Source: Sphingomicrobium sp. XHP0239 (lineage in GTDB: Bacteria; Pseudomonadota; Alphaproteobacteria; Sphingomonadales; Sphingomonadaceae). Taken from it: 64,000 nucleotides of DNA. The notes beneath the pieces were generated by a model. The model saw only the letters and a list, made by a program, of their open reading frames with translations. It was not told the DNA's origin and ran no database searches. Positions 1 to 7,943 of the stretch are shown piece after piece (the stretch's first letter is position 1; each line of letters starts with the position of its first letter). The position numbers were made by a program, and so were the translations under genes. The stretch covers positions 1,302,001 through 1,366,000 of the forward strand of contig NZ_CP154608.1 in the NCBI RefSeq assembly GCF_039555325.1. Reading direction: 5' to 3'.

Positions 1-1195
1 GCAGGAGAATGGTGAACGCCCCGAGAAAGGTCGAGATTTCGCTGGCCGCCTCAGGAGCCAACGCTTCCTCGGCTCTTGCCAGCAGACTATCGATGCGAGC
101 CCTTAGTTGCTGTAGTTCGGATGGATTCGCACCGGACTCTATTCCGGCCCGGAATTGCCCGAGCGCCTGTTCTACCTCCCGCATCAAACCGCCATCGCGC
201 GTTGCCAGGAGGGCCTCCAGGGGTTCAAACCCGTCGAGATAGGCAGACAGGGCAAGCTGCCGCGCTTCCTCTCGGTTGCCAGCCCGATAAGCTGACAGGC
301 TGCGATCGAGCGTATCGCGAACGAAGGCGAGCGAACCTGCGTCATTTGCCTGTCCCACCGCATCGGGATTGGCGCGAAGATAGGCCATGACGGCGAGCGC
401 ACGGTCCTCGCCGATCTGCTCGGCCAGACTTTCCGGTGTGAGCGCGGCGAGCGTCTCGAGATCGGGGACAAGCTGGCGTATGCCATCATCTTCCCGCCAA
501 ATACGCTCGCCCTTGGCCACATCTTCAAAAGCAATGCTGCCGGCATGGAATGCAAGCGCCCAGCGATCCTCGTCGGACAGCGATGCGAAGCTGGCCATGG
601 ACGTTCCTTCCAGCCCTTGCGCGATGACCTGGTAAAGCCCGAACGCACTGCGCTGCCGCGCCCGGTCGATATCGGTGAAGTCGATCGGCGGGGGATCAAG
701 TGCCTGCATTGCGGCCGGTGGCGCACTTCCGGCGGCGCCGTGACACGAGGCGCAGTTCTGCGCGAAGAGAGTGCGGGCGCGGTCAAGGTCGGGCGCTTGC
801 GAAGGGGCAAGCGGAACCGGGTAGGCTGTCAGCAACGAGGCTGCCAGCGCGCGCGCTAAGCGCCCAACTCGCTCGGCGGGTTCCTTATTGGCGATCAGAG
901 CTCGCAGCTGGTCCGATCGGCGGATGAGTGCTCGATTGTCTTTAGTATCCGGCAATGCAGCGATCTGCCGCGCCACGACATCGGAAAACTCCACCATTTC
1001 GCGATATTCGAATTCGTCGGCAACACGTCCCTCGGAAACGGCGGAGGCGTAGTCGACCGCGATATAATCGAGCAGACGCCAGGTGGTTCGCACGTCGGGT
1101 TCTTCCGCGTTCGCGGTGACGGACAGACACAGCGCAAGCGCCAGCAGAATGAGCCGCAGTGCCGGATGGACGGTGGCGGAGACGATGCGATGCAT
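1..1195 (-). CDS. Cytochrome c / FTR1-type iron permease fusion, 5' part
   Basis: The reading frame is open from an ATG at 1195 down to the left edge, so only about the first 398 residues are visible. A signal peptide (MHRIVSATVHPALRLILLAL then CLSVTANA) is followed by an alpha-helical periplasmic segment. A c-type haem site (Cys-Ala-Ser-Cys-His near 736-756) sits in a region resembling the cytochrome c domains fused to bacterial FTR1 permeases. The last visible residues, ending in SEISTFLGAFTILL, look like the start of the first permease helix. Known family members carry high-affinity Fe transport with an oxidase-like partner. Whether the substrate here is iron or another metal is inference. 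It is followed downstream by metal-related genes. Translation was done by eye. Confidence 0.72.
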   Translation of the reverse strand, partial: MHRIVSATVHPALRLILLALALCLSVTANAEEPDVRTTWRLLDYIAVDYASAVSEGRVADEFEYREMVEFSDVVARQIAALPDTKDNRALIRRSDQLRALIANKEPAERVGRLARALAASLLTAYPVPLAPSQAPDLDRARTLFAQNCASCHGAAGSAPPAAMQALDPPPIDFTDIDRARQRSAFGLYQVIAQGLEGTSMASFASLSDEDRWALAFHAGSIAFEDVAKGERIWREDDGIRQLVPDLETLAALTPESLAEQIGEDRALAVMAYLRANPDAVGQANDAGSLAFVRDTLDRSLSAYRAGNREEARQLALSAYLDGFEPLEALLATRDGGLMREVEQALGQFRAGIESGANPSELQQLRARIDSLLARAEEALAPEAASEISTFLGAFTILL

Positions 1196-1291
1196 GAGGG
1201 GTCTCTATATCTGTTGCAATTAATTCGCAATAGCAGGGTGTAGACGGAAATGTATTTCCTCCAACCCCCGATTGCGGGGATATTCTGGAGT

Positions 1292-1909
1292 TTAGGTAGA
1301 GCGCAGTTCGCCACGGGCCTGTTTGGAGACTTCGGCACTTCCCCACACCGCCAGTCCTGCCATGATGCTCGCCACAACCAGATCGGGCCACGCACGGCCG
1401 GTGCCGAAAACGCCAATCGCTGCCGCCAGCACGGCGATATTACCGATCGCGTCGTTGCGCGAACAGATCCACACCGAGCGCATGTTCGCATCGCCCGAGC
1501 GATACCGGAACAGCATCGCGGCGACGGCGAGATTTACCGCCAGAGCAAGAGAACCGATGGCGCCCATCGTTCCCGGGTCGGGCGACGCCCCGACAAAGAA
1601 ACCCCAGATGGCCGAGCCGAGCACCCACAGGCCGAAAGCCAGCATGGTCGCCGCCTTTACGAGAGCCGCACGCGCGCGCCAGACGAGCGCCATCCCCGCT
1701 ACACCGAGACTGATAGCATAGTTTGCCGCATCACCGAGAAAGTCGAGCGCGTCGGCCTGCAAGGCGCGCGAATCCGCAGCAATGCCTGCCACGATCTCCA
1801 CGCCGAACATGATTGCATTAAGGCCCAGTGCGATCCACAGAATGCGCCGCCATGTCGGATCGTTGTTGTTTGCACCGGCCTCATCGGGGCCGCAGCAGGT
1901 CTTTCCCAT
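1292..1909 (-). CDS. Short cation diffusion facilitator-type transporter
   Basis: A 205-residue membrane protein starting MGKTCCGPDE, with about six hydrophobic segments and an Asp-containing helix (ALQADALDFLGDAANYAISL) matching the HxxxD/DxxxD-type metal-site helix of CDF transporters. The second site helix (CSRNDAIGNIAVLAAA) also fits. There is no C-terminal cytoplasmic metal-sensing domain, so it belongs to the short CDF-like group commonly found beside MerR regulators. Such proteins export divalent metals (Zn, Co, Cd) by proton exchange. The gene is divergent from the merR at 1985 and shares the palindromic promoter at 1935-1966. The Cys-Cys near the N terminus may help bind metal. The exact substrate is not readable. 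Confidence 0.8.
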   Translation of the reverse strand: MGKTCCGPDEAGANNNDPTWRRILWIALGLNAIMFGVEIVAGIAADSRALQADALDFLGDAANYAISLGVAGMALVWRARAALVKAATMLAFGLWVLGSAIWGFFVGASPDPGTMGAIGSLALAVNLAVAAMLFRYRSGDANMRSVWICSRNDAIGNIAVLAAAIGVFGTGRAWPDLVVASIMAGLAVWGSAEVSKQARGELRST

Positions 1910-1934
1910 TTACTCGACTCCTTGCGTCGATCCG

Positions 1935-1966
1935 CCCTATGCACCTTGTAGTAACTACAAGGTCAA
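1935..1966 (-). promoter_or_regulatory. MerR-type operator-promoter for the CDF transporter
   Basis: A perfect 21-bp palindrome (ACCTTGTAGTAACTACAAGGT, 1943-1963) lies between the divergent transporter and merR genes. Read toward the transporter, TTGACC (1966-1961) serves as the -35 box. A weak CATAGG (1941-1936) sits 19 bp downstream, the over-long spacer typical of MerR-activated promoters. CTACAAGG-type dyads are known for CadR/PbrR/ZntR-like metal regulators. Confidence 0.8.
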
Positions 1967-1984
1967 GCGGCAGGAGCCTTTGTC

Positions 1985-2383
1985 ATGAGAATTGGTCAAC
2001 TTGCCCGGATAACCGGCGTCAAATCCGAAACAATCCGCTTCTACGAGCGTGAGGGTATCCTCGCTGCCCCTCCACGCACGCGGGCCAATTATCGCGATTA
2101 TGGACCAGCAGAGGAAGCGCGCCTTAACTTCATACGGCGCGCGCGTGATCTCGGCTTCTCCATGGCACGCATCAGGGAATTGCTCGATCTCTCCGATGAT
2201 GCCGACCGGTCCTGCGCGGGCATCGACGCTCTGGCCAGAAGCCATCTCGGCGAGGTCGAGCGCAAGATCGCGAGCCTGGAGGCGTTGCGGACGGAACTTG
2301 GGCGTATGATCGCTGCCTGCGAGCAAGACACTGTAGGCGATTGCCGCATCATCGATGCACTTGCGGGTACCGCCGAGCCTTGA
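1985..2383 (+). CDS. MerR-family heavy-metal-responsive regulator
   Basis: This 132-residue protein has the MerR winged-helix at residues 1-70 (MRIGQLARITGVKSETIRFY start, then REGILAAPPRTRANYRDY). A dimerisation helix and the C-terminal metal-binding loop follow, with Cys near residue 77, Cys in IAACEQD and Cys in GDCRIID. Three such Cys positions are typical of the Cd/Pb/Zn/Co-sensing members (CadR, PbrR, ZntR). Length is normal. It is divergent from the CDF transporter and very likely activates it through the palindrome at 1943-1963. The metal sensed cannot be chosen from the sequence. Confidence 0.9.
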   Translation: MRIGQLARITGVKSETIRFYEREGILAAPPRTRANYRDYGPAEEARLNFIRRARDLGFSMARIRELLDLSDDADRSCAGIDALARSHLGEVERKIASLEALRTELGRMIAACEQDTVGDCRIIDALAGTAEP

Positions 2384-2520
2384 TGTCCGCGCCTCGTGCG
2401 CCAGTTCGGTCAGGCTCGCCAATGCACGGCTTTTGTCGGCCGCCCATAAGAGACTTAACTTCGGGAAAGGCCGACGAGTGCGAAGCTGCCCGTGTCGCCA
2501 TCCCGGGTCTGTCGAACGGG

Positions 2521-2735
2521 CTATGATGCCGCCGCAGGCCAGTTCCAGACGGCCATTTTTTCAATGCTCATATCCGCCATAGTGTAGGGGATCCCGCCGA
2601 CGCCAAGCCCGGAGCGGCGCAGCCCTGCAAAAGGCATCCAGTCCACGCGGAATGCCGTATGGTCGTTCACCATCACAGCCGATCCCGCCAGAGACTGGTT
2701 GACCCGTTTTGAGGCTTGGCGCTTCGCCGTCTACC
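2521..2735 (-). pseudogene. Aldehyde dehydrogenase C-terminal remnant
   Basis: Minus-strand translation ending at TAG 2521-2523 gives ...SAVMVNDHTAFRVDWMPFAG..RSGLGVGGIPYTMADMSIEKMAVWN. This is the conserved C-terminal end of NAD(P)-dependent aldehyde dehydrogenases of the lactaldehyde/phosphonoacetaldehyde group. An in-frame stop appears just upstream of about 2735, and no N-terminal or catalytic region follows. Only about 65 residues remain, so it is a dead fragment brought in or left by rearrangement. Its upstream edge coincides with the start of the next plus-strand fragment near 2700. Confidence 0.75.
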
Positions 2736-2929
2736 TTGCGACCGGCCTCGTAATAACGGCTTTCGTCGAAATCCTGGCGGTCGGCGCCGATTGGGGATGG
2801 ACGTACAGCGAGAGCATGCCTCTGCTGCCGGGGACCGACATTGGCCTAGTCCCCATGCTGATGTGGATTGTGGTCCCTTCAGCGACTTTGTGGTTCGCGC
2901 GGCGAATGGGAACCGGACCCGCGCGATAG
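2699..2929 (+). CDS. Small membrane protein, probably 5'-truncated
   Basis: The 76-residue frame (FEAWRFAVYLATGLVITAFV... GLVPMLMWIVVPSATLWFAR) has two transmembrane segments joined by a WGWTYSESMPLLPGTDIG loop. I do not recognise a named family. It resembles small membrane proteins seen in metal-resistance and mobile regions. The only start is TTG at 2699, which lies inside the aldehyde dehydrogenase remnant, so the true N terminus may have been lost at a recombination junction. It ends in TAG, and the MerR remnant that follows is in the same frame. Confidence 0.45.
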   Translation: MTRFEAWRFAVYLATGLVITAFVEILAVGADWGWTYSESMPLLPGTDIGLVPMLMWIVVPSATLWFARRMGTGPAR

Positions 2930-3223
2930 GAAGTTGATCAACTGGTTCAGCAGCAACTAGCCGAGGTGGAGCGCAAAATCTCCGATCTAATGGCTTTACG
3001 AGACGAGCTGGGACAGATGTTACGGTCCTGCGAGTCGGACAAGATCGGTGAATGCAAGGTCATCGGATGCCTCGGGCACCATAGCGTTGTGCAAGATCTC
3101 AATGGCTGTCCGCTTGTGGATCACCCATGGAAGGAGTGGAACGGCCGAAATGGGGCGCGAAGCGGTCATCAAGAAATGTTGCGGGCTTCACGACATCTCG
3201 TCCGCGAAAGGATAGTTGAGTAA
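2930..3223 (+). pseudogene. MerR-family C-terminal remnant
   Basis: From about 2936 the frame reads DQLVQQQLAEVERKISDLMA then LRDELGQMLRSCESDKIGEC KV. This is the dimerisation helix and metal-binding loop of a MerR metal regulator, clearly related to the intact copy at 1985-2383 (EVERKIASLEALRTELGRM). The DNA-binding half is missing. After about 3090 the similarity ends, and the frame runs through unrecognisable residues to a stop at 3223. It is probably the leftover of a second metal-resistance locus. Confidence 0.7.
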
Positions 3224-3317
3224 TGTCATTGGAGGACTGAGTGGCTGACGCCGAAAGGTGAAAATTCCACTGAGGCGCGCAGACTTGCAGCCGGCTGCGC
3301 GCCGCCTCGAGACTCCC

Positions 3318-3842
3318 ATGACAAAGAAAGAAACCAAAGGAAGAGCGTCCTACGCTGGCGCTCTCCTTATCTGTCGTAACCTTGCCCAGCTTACTGCCTA
3401 CGAAATGGTCGGCGACCAGATCATGATGCCGGATAATGGCGGCAGCCAAACCAGCATCTCACAATCGCTGATCCTCATGCCGGGCGTTCGGCTCGCATCT
3501 GATGAGATGGCGAGGGGCATCGCGAAGCTCGGAACCACCGCCATCGGCGTCAGGTGCCTTCACTCTCCCGATGCTCAACGAGTTGCCGACTTCACCGTGC
3601 TGTTCGTTGCGAACGGCAACGCCGAGCGATTTGCCGCCATGCGCGCGTGGATCGATCAAGATGGCGGCCTTTATCTCATACCCGATGAAGACACCGCCAA
3701 GGCCGGCGACACATGCTTCAAGTTCGATCGCGGCCTGCGCAAGGCCACGCGACCCTGGACGGACGACGCCGACCGCCAGCGCGGTCTTGCAGAAGCAATG
3801 GTCCTGCTTCTGGCTGAAGGGGCCGACCAGCGGCCTAGCTGA
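3318..3842 (+). CDS. Hypothetical accessory protein
   Basis: A 174-residue soluble protein starting MTKKETKGRASYAGALLICR. A GTG at 3258 would add 20 residues but lacks a good ribosome site. I do not recognise a domain. It contains a mixed alpha/beta pattern (TAYEMVGDQIMMPDNGGSQT; IGVRCLHSPDAQRVADFTVL) with no signal peptide or membrane segment. It is the first of four same-strand hypothetical genes (3318-5595) that look like one mobile-element cassette. The 102-bp gap to the next gene could contain a separate promoter. Confidence 0.6.
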   Translation: MTKKETKGRASYAGALLICRNLAQLTAYEMVGDQIMMPDNGGSQTSISQSLILMPGVRLASDEMARGIAKLGTTAIGVRCLHSPDAQRVADFTVLFVANGNAERFAAMRAWIDQDGGLYLIPDEDTAKAGDTCFKFDRGLRKATRPWTDDADRQRGLAEAMVLLLAEGADQRPS

Positions 3843-3944
3843 TCCCAGAATGAAGAGAAGGCTCGGCGTGTAGGCCGAGTAGATAATGAAACTAGAGGGG
3901 AGAGCGAGCTCGGCCAGAGCGACCTCCTCGAAGGATATTTCCCA

Positions 3945-4469
3945 ATGAACATGATTACCCTGAACCGCCCGCTCGAGGGCGAACCCTTGCGGCCGTGGAT
4001 TACGCACCGGACGCGCAGCCGTTTTGCCTCGCTCGTGACGTCCTGCGGTCTTGCCAGTGTCGAAGCTGCTCGCATCAACGAGAGTATCGCGCGCGGCTTC
4101 TTCGCAGACGACGAAGCGGGCGTGGTGCTGACTGCAACCTCCTGTGATCGCCCCCTGTTCTATCCCGAGTGTGAATTGCTGTCGCAATTCCTGAGCCAGG
4201 ACCTTGTCCTGATGCGCTTCGACCCGCTGAAGGGCGCATCCTTCGATGTCTTGCTGGAAGGTAGCCAGACCTGGCTGTGCAAATACCTTGCCTGGCGCCG
4301 CGATGGCGAAGCCCTCTGGCTAGTTCCCGCACATACCGCAGGCCCCTTCTTTCGGTTGAACAAGGAAGGGCTCGATACCTTCGAAGGCGCGCCTTACGAG
4401 AACGGGTCTCAGCGCTATGCCGGGATCATCCGGACGGTCGACATGCCCTCTTTCGAAGGGAGGTTCTGA
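3945..4469 (+). CDS. Hypothetical accessory protein
   Basis: A 174-residue soluble protein (MNMITLNRPLEGEPLRPWIT...). ATG at 3945 follows an AAGGA-like site by about ten bases, and a second ATG at 3951 is possible. No domain was recognised. It has a beta-rich middle (VLMRFDPLKGASFDVLLEGS, then TWLCKYLAWRRDGEALWLV). Only two bases separate it from the MobA/MobL-like gene, so the two are almost certainly co-transcribed. Confidence 0.65.
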   Translation: MNMITLNRPLEGEPLRPWITHRTRSRFASLVTSCGLASVEAARINESIARGFFADDEAGVVLTATSCDRPLFYPECELLSQFLSQDLVLMRFDPLKGASFDVLLEGSQTWLCKYLAWRRDGEALWLVPAHTAGPFFRLNKEGLDTFEGAPYENGSQRYAGIIRTVDMPSFEGRF

Positions 4470-4471
4470 TC

Positions 4472-5095
4472 ATGGCAAAAGCAAAAACCAAAGATACCAA
4501 GATCGCTCAGATCAAAGCGGTGCCTCCCAAGGTCAAGATGAAGATCTTCGAACACGAGCCGTGTGACGAGCACCCTGACTTTAGCTGGTTCCGTTACTGG
4601 TACGAGACCGAATTCGACCGTGCGACCGTGACCGACTGGATCGAGAAGAAGAGCGTCCCCGGCGACGATCCGAAGTTCGGCCGTGCGGCGCGGATCGAGG
4701 TCTTGCTTCCGCCCAGCGCGCCGGCTGATTACACAAATATCGAGTTCTTGACCCGGCGGTTCGACGAGACCTTGCCGCCTTTCGAGAAGCACGCGTTGAT
4801 CCAGGCCAAGATCATGCTCGACGACGATGAAGCCTGGCACATCGGCTATGAGCGGGTACGCAGCTTTGCTCGTTCCCATTTCGCTCACCGGTACGTGGTC
4901 ATCCTCATCGCGCATATCCCTGGCACGGCCGGCCTCAAGGGTCAGGGCAATCACATTCACTGTGCGGTTCTCTCGAGGACGATCAATATCAATGGCTTTG
5001 GCGGAGCATGCACGAACCTGTGCAGCGATCGGGGCTACGAGGCGGCGGTCGCTGCGTGGCAGGAACACAAGAAGACTTGGGACGTGGCGGCATGA
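4472..5095 (+). CDS. Stand-alone MobA/MobL relaxase-like protein
   Basis: 207 residues starting at ATG 4472, two bases after the previous stop. The C-terminal half (ERVRSFARSHFAHRYVVILI, then AHIPGTAGLKGQGNHIHCAV) resembles the core of MobA/MobL relaxases. The HxH pair in GNHIHC corresponds to the metal-binding histidines of the HUH nickase, followed by a glycine-rich turn. The usual N-terminal tyrosine motif is not obvious, and there is no helicase or primase domain, so it is much shorter than a functional relaxase. It could be a domesticated DNA-nicking or processing protein of a mobile cassette. The fold assignment is by eye and moderate. Confidence 0.5.
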   Translation: MAKAKTKDTKIAQIKAVPPKVKMKIFEHEPCDEHPDFSWFRYWYETEFDRATVTDWIEKKSVPGDDPKFGRAARIEVLLPPSAPADYTNIEFLTRRFDETLPPFEKHALIQAKIMLDDDEAWHIGYERVRSFARSHFAHRYVVILIAHIPGTAGLKGQGNHIHCAVLSRTININGFGGACTNLCSDRGYEAAVAAWQEHKKTWDVAA

Positions 5096-5595
5096 GCGCG
5101 GAAGAGGACACCAAGCCCTCCGAATTTCTGGCTAACCATTTGGCCCGCAAAGGGCCGGACGAGGTCAAAAAGGTGCAAGCCTCGGTCGACCGCGCTCGCG
5201 AGCTTTTAGCAAGCGGCGAGGTCCAGCTATACCGGGAAGGGGAGAACCCTTTCGAGCTGGCTCCGTATCCATGGGAGGTCAGCGAGGTTCCGGCCAATGC
5301 TCCCAGACGCATCTTTCTCGGGACGGTGAGCGATTTGGCGACAGGGCAGGGCCACACGGTCTATTTTGCGGCCGCCCTGGCGTGGAATGAAGACGAGTTT
5401 CGCCGGAAGATGGCTGCTCACATCGGGCACGCGCTCGCCAACGGTGCCAAGGTAAATCCCGGCGTGGAAGACTTCCACTTCTCAAAGACCTTCATCTCGC
5501 CGTCACTCCGGCAGACCTTGGAGAAGTTCGACGAGGGGAAGGATGCGCCGGCAGCGTTCTTTTTTCTCAGCCAGTGGCATGAAAATCGGTCTTGA
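5092..5595 (+). CDS. Hypothetical protein coupled to the MobL-like gene
   Basis: A 167-residue protein beginning MSAEEDTKPSEFLANHLARK. Its ATG overlaps the preceding stop (ATGA at 5092-5095), indicating translational coupling. No known domain was recognised. It has an N-terminal charged helix, a beta-rich core (APRRIFLGTVSDLATGQGHT), and ends in FFFLSQWHENRS. It closes the cassette and is followed at once by a strong intrinsic terminator. Partner status with the MobL-like protein is inferred only from overlap. Confidence 0.65.
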   Translation: MSAEEDTKPSEFLANHLARKGPDEVKKVQASVDRARELLASGEVQLYREGENPFELAPYPWEVSEVPANAPRRIFLGTVSDLATGQGHTVYFAAALAWNEDEFRRKMAAHIGHALANGAKVNPGVEDFHFSKTFISPSLRQTLEKFDEGKDAPAAFFFLSQWHENRS

Positions 5596-5605
5596 ATTGA
5601 AGCAG

Positions 5606-5647
5606 CTGCCGCTCAGCGCTAGACCATTTAGCGGGAGCGGCAGTTTT
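5606..5647 (+). terminator. Intrinsic terminator after the hypothetical cassette
   Basis: Perfect arms CTGCCGCTC (5606-5614) and GAGCGGCAG (5635-5643) enclose a second short stem (CGCTA/TAGCG) and are followed by TTTT. The hairpin begins ten bases after the stop codon at 5595. Confidence 0.85.
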
Positions 5648-5889
5648 GCGCCCTAATGTCGGTCATTCGCGGTTTCTGCCTATTCGCCCCATCTCGGACA
5701 TCCGACGGCGTGACGAGCCCCTTTTGATTTGGAAGATTGCCACAGTGTGCAAGACTAATTCGCTCGTCTCCTCGACGATCGACTCGTCCAACATCTCTGT
5801 TGCTGCATTCAAAAGCGACGATCGTCCGGCATTCAGGATGAGAGCCGACGAGCTATCTTACGCCAGTGTTCGTCCATTTCCATCAACTT
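5648..5889. other. Intergenic stretch, no gene supported
   Basis: About 240 bases lie between two converging terminators. One short frame spans 5646-5891, but it has no ribosome site, no recognisable sequence and poor codon use. I see only noncoding DNA here. This marks the boundary between the plus-strand cassette and the minus-strand operon at 6085-8883. Confidence 0.5.
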
Positions 5890-5923
5890 GAAAAGAAAAG
5901 GCCCGGCGGTTTATCGCCGAGCC
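5890..5923 (-). terminator. Intrinsic terminator of the KGGVGR ATPase operon
   Basis: Read on the minus strand, GGCTCGGCG (5923-5915) and CGCCGGGCC (5908-5900) form a nine-pair stem with one G-T wobble and a six-base loop. The T-rich run CTTTTCTTTTC follows. It lies about 160 bases beyond the stop codon of the ATPase gene. Confidence 0.75.
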
Positions 5924-6084
5924 TCACTCGTCCTAATATATATTGATGTTAGGAGTCGGCCCCTGAGTCATCTACCATTTCACTGCTCCTACTTTCACCA
6001 CTAATAGCTCTTATAAGTTAACCGATGATGGATATCGCTCGTTCCATGCCGAGTTAGCGGCCAGTCACACCTTGTGCAAGTGAC

Positions 6085-7941
6085 CTAGTTACGATTGTCA
6101 GTACCGAGGAATGGCGGTTTGAGGGGCTCACCACGTTTCATTGCTATCTCCATCTCCGCCAAATCCCGCCGGAAATCTTCAGCCGTGCAATATAGGTACG
6201 TCCAGCAGCTGAAGACGAAGAAGCCGAATTCGGATCGAGCGTGCGCTTCGTCGAGTTGCACCAGGGAGTCGTCGACTTGCTTTGCCAATGCACACGCCAG
6301 CGCGGCGCATTGGTGCCGATTCGCCTCCGATTTAGATGTCGAGTGCAACACCCCACAGAGAAAGCTCACGTCTTTCTCGTGTACAGCCCTTTCGTTCCCC
6401 CATTTTGCCATCAGCAAATTGAAGCGCGATGCCAAATCTTCGGGCCTGTCTTGTAGTACCTTGCGGATCAGATCGATCGCCTCGCTGAAACGCCGTGCAC
6501 CGATGAGAGCGATCGAGGCTGAATTGATGATGTCCCGCCAGAATTCATCTGAGATGTCGGTATTGTTAAGCTTTTCAATGAAGCCGTCGGCTACGAAATC
6601 GAGATTCTCTCGTTTAGTCATCAGATAAGGAGAGAGCTCGATCATAGCTCGAGATTTGGTTTCGGGATTTCCAAAGATTTGCCGTGCGACCGCCTCAGGC
6701 TCTTTGGTGACGGAACTCAACAAGCGAGCAGCGGGCATGAAATCGAAGGATGAAGCGTCTTTTGAGGTGAGAACATCGATCAAATCGGTAAGCGCCTCGT
6801 CCTTTTTGTTGAGGTTGATCCGCGCCACGGCCCGCAGAAGTCTGTGTCGTACGCCATCCGAGCCATGCTTGATCGCCACCGACAATGAGTGCTCCTCGTC
6901 TTCATAAAGCTGGGCTTCGGAAAAGACTTCCGCGGCGAGCGATGCGATCTCTGAATCCTCAGGGTGCCTTCTTTGAATCTGTTTGGCCTTTTCTGGGATC
7001 GCAGTGCTTGCCTGACTGCTCTTCACTTTTCGCGCAGCCTCGAAAATCTCGGGCATTCGAGTGAGCGCAACGATCGCTCCGTCGCGGTCTTCGCGGTTTT
7101 CCGCCATGATCGCGTGAGCCAGTTTTCGATACTGGCGTGCGAGCTTCGATTTTTCGCGCGACAAGGCGATCACCGGAAGGTCGAGAAGCGCCATATTCGC
7201 CCAATGCCCGATGGTGACGACGGGTGGCTCCAGTTGCGTAGGATCGCCATATCGCAATTCTTCGCGAGCGGATTGGAGCGATCGGCCGAGAATGTCGTCC
7301 TCGTCAAAAGCTTCAGGCAAGTTGGAAGGGCAGAAAAGCAATTCGATATGCCTGCCTCCGCGCTTGGGTTCAGTGCGGATGAGCTCCACGATCGGCCCTA
7401 GGCCGACGATGTTCTGACGCGTGGGGATGAACATTAGGACCACAACGTCCGGGATCTGGCGCGTGCAAATGCCACTGACGTCTGTATTGCCAGTACGACT
7501 GTCGACCAAGACATAGTCGAACCCCTTGCCTTCAAATTGCGCCCATTGATTCTTGAGGTCTTCGATTAAGAGGTATCCCTCGCGCTCTTCGTAGAGATGT
7601 GCCCAATCGATGGATGAAAAAGCTTGGGAATAATGCGGCGACGTATTGTCTCCGGCCGGCATCACCCAGACCGGGATGTCGGGCGCAATCTCGCACTTGG
7701 TGATGTAGCCGGACACCGCCGGTGCTGCATTGGTCTCCAGATAATCGTGGACAAAGTCCACGATGCCGGGTTTGCCGCGCACTTCTTCGAAGGGCCCGTA
7801 GCTCGGGATGCCCGGTGCCTCCAGATCGAAGTCGACGATGAGGACGCGGCGCCCCATTTCGCTGAGGATCGCCGCGACATTTGCGAGGGCCATCGTGCGA
7901 CCCACGCCGCCTTTATAAGAATAGAAGGTGGTGACAAACAC
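6085..7941 (-). CDS. KGGVGR-variant P-loop ATPase with C-terminal helical repeats
   Basis: A 618-residue protein. Residues 1-270 form a MinD/ParA-like (SIMIBI-class) ATPase: deviant Walker A KGGVGRT at 10-16, VLIVDFDLEAPG at 34-45, and VLVDSRTG as the switch region. The final Lys-Thr of a standard ParA Walker A (KGGVGKT) is replaced by Arg-Thr, which defines the KGGVGR variant group. Residues about 290-610 are all-helical with TPR-like periodicity (AIDLIRKVLQDRPEDLASRF). No effector domain such as nuclease, TIR or membrane helix is visible. It is the last gene of a minus-strand operon and begins two bases after the HTH gene stop. Variant ATPases of this group often occur in conflict systems. 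A defence role is inference from that and from the adjacent CBASS. Confidence 0.8.
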   Translation of the reverse strand: MFVTTFYSYKGGVGRTMALANVAAILSEMGRRVLIVDFDLEAPGIPSYGPFEEVRGKPGIVDFVHDYLETNAAPAVSGYITKCEIAPDIPVWVMPAGDNTSPHYSQAFSSIDWAHLYEEREGYLLIEDLKNQWAQFEGKGFDYVLVDSRTGNTDVSGICTRQIPDVVVLMFIPTRQNIVGLGPIVELIRTEPKRGGRHIELLFCPSNLPEAFDEDDILGRSLQSAREELRYGDPTQLEPPVVTIGHWANMALLDLPVIALSREKSKLARQYRKLAHAIMAENREDRDGAIVALTRMPEIFEAARKVKSSQASTAIPEKAKQIQRRHPEDSEIASLAAEVFSEAQLYEDEEHSLSVAIKHGSDGVRHRLLRAVARINLNKKDEALTDLIDVLTSKDASSFDFMPAARLLSSVTKEPEAVARQIFGNPETKSRAMIELSPYLMTKRENLDFVADGFIEKLNNTDISDEFWRDIINSASIALIGARRFSEAIDLIRKVLQDRPEDLASRFNLLMAKWGNERAVHEKDVSFLCGVLHSTSKSEANRHQCAALACALAKQVDDSLVQLDEAHARSEFGFFVFSCWTYLYCTAEDFRRDLAEMEIAMKRGEPLKPPFLGTDNRN

Positions 7942-7943
7942 GA

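Noticed and set aside
5646..5891. 81-residue frame
   Set aside because: It begins inside the terminator of the preceding gene, has no ribosome site and no recognisable sequence.
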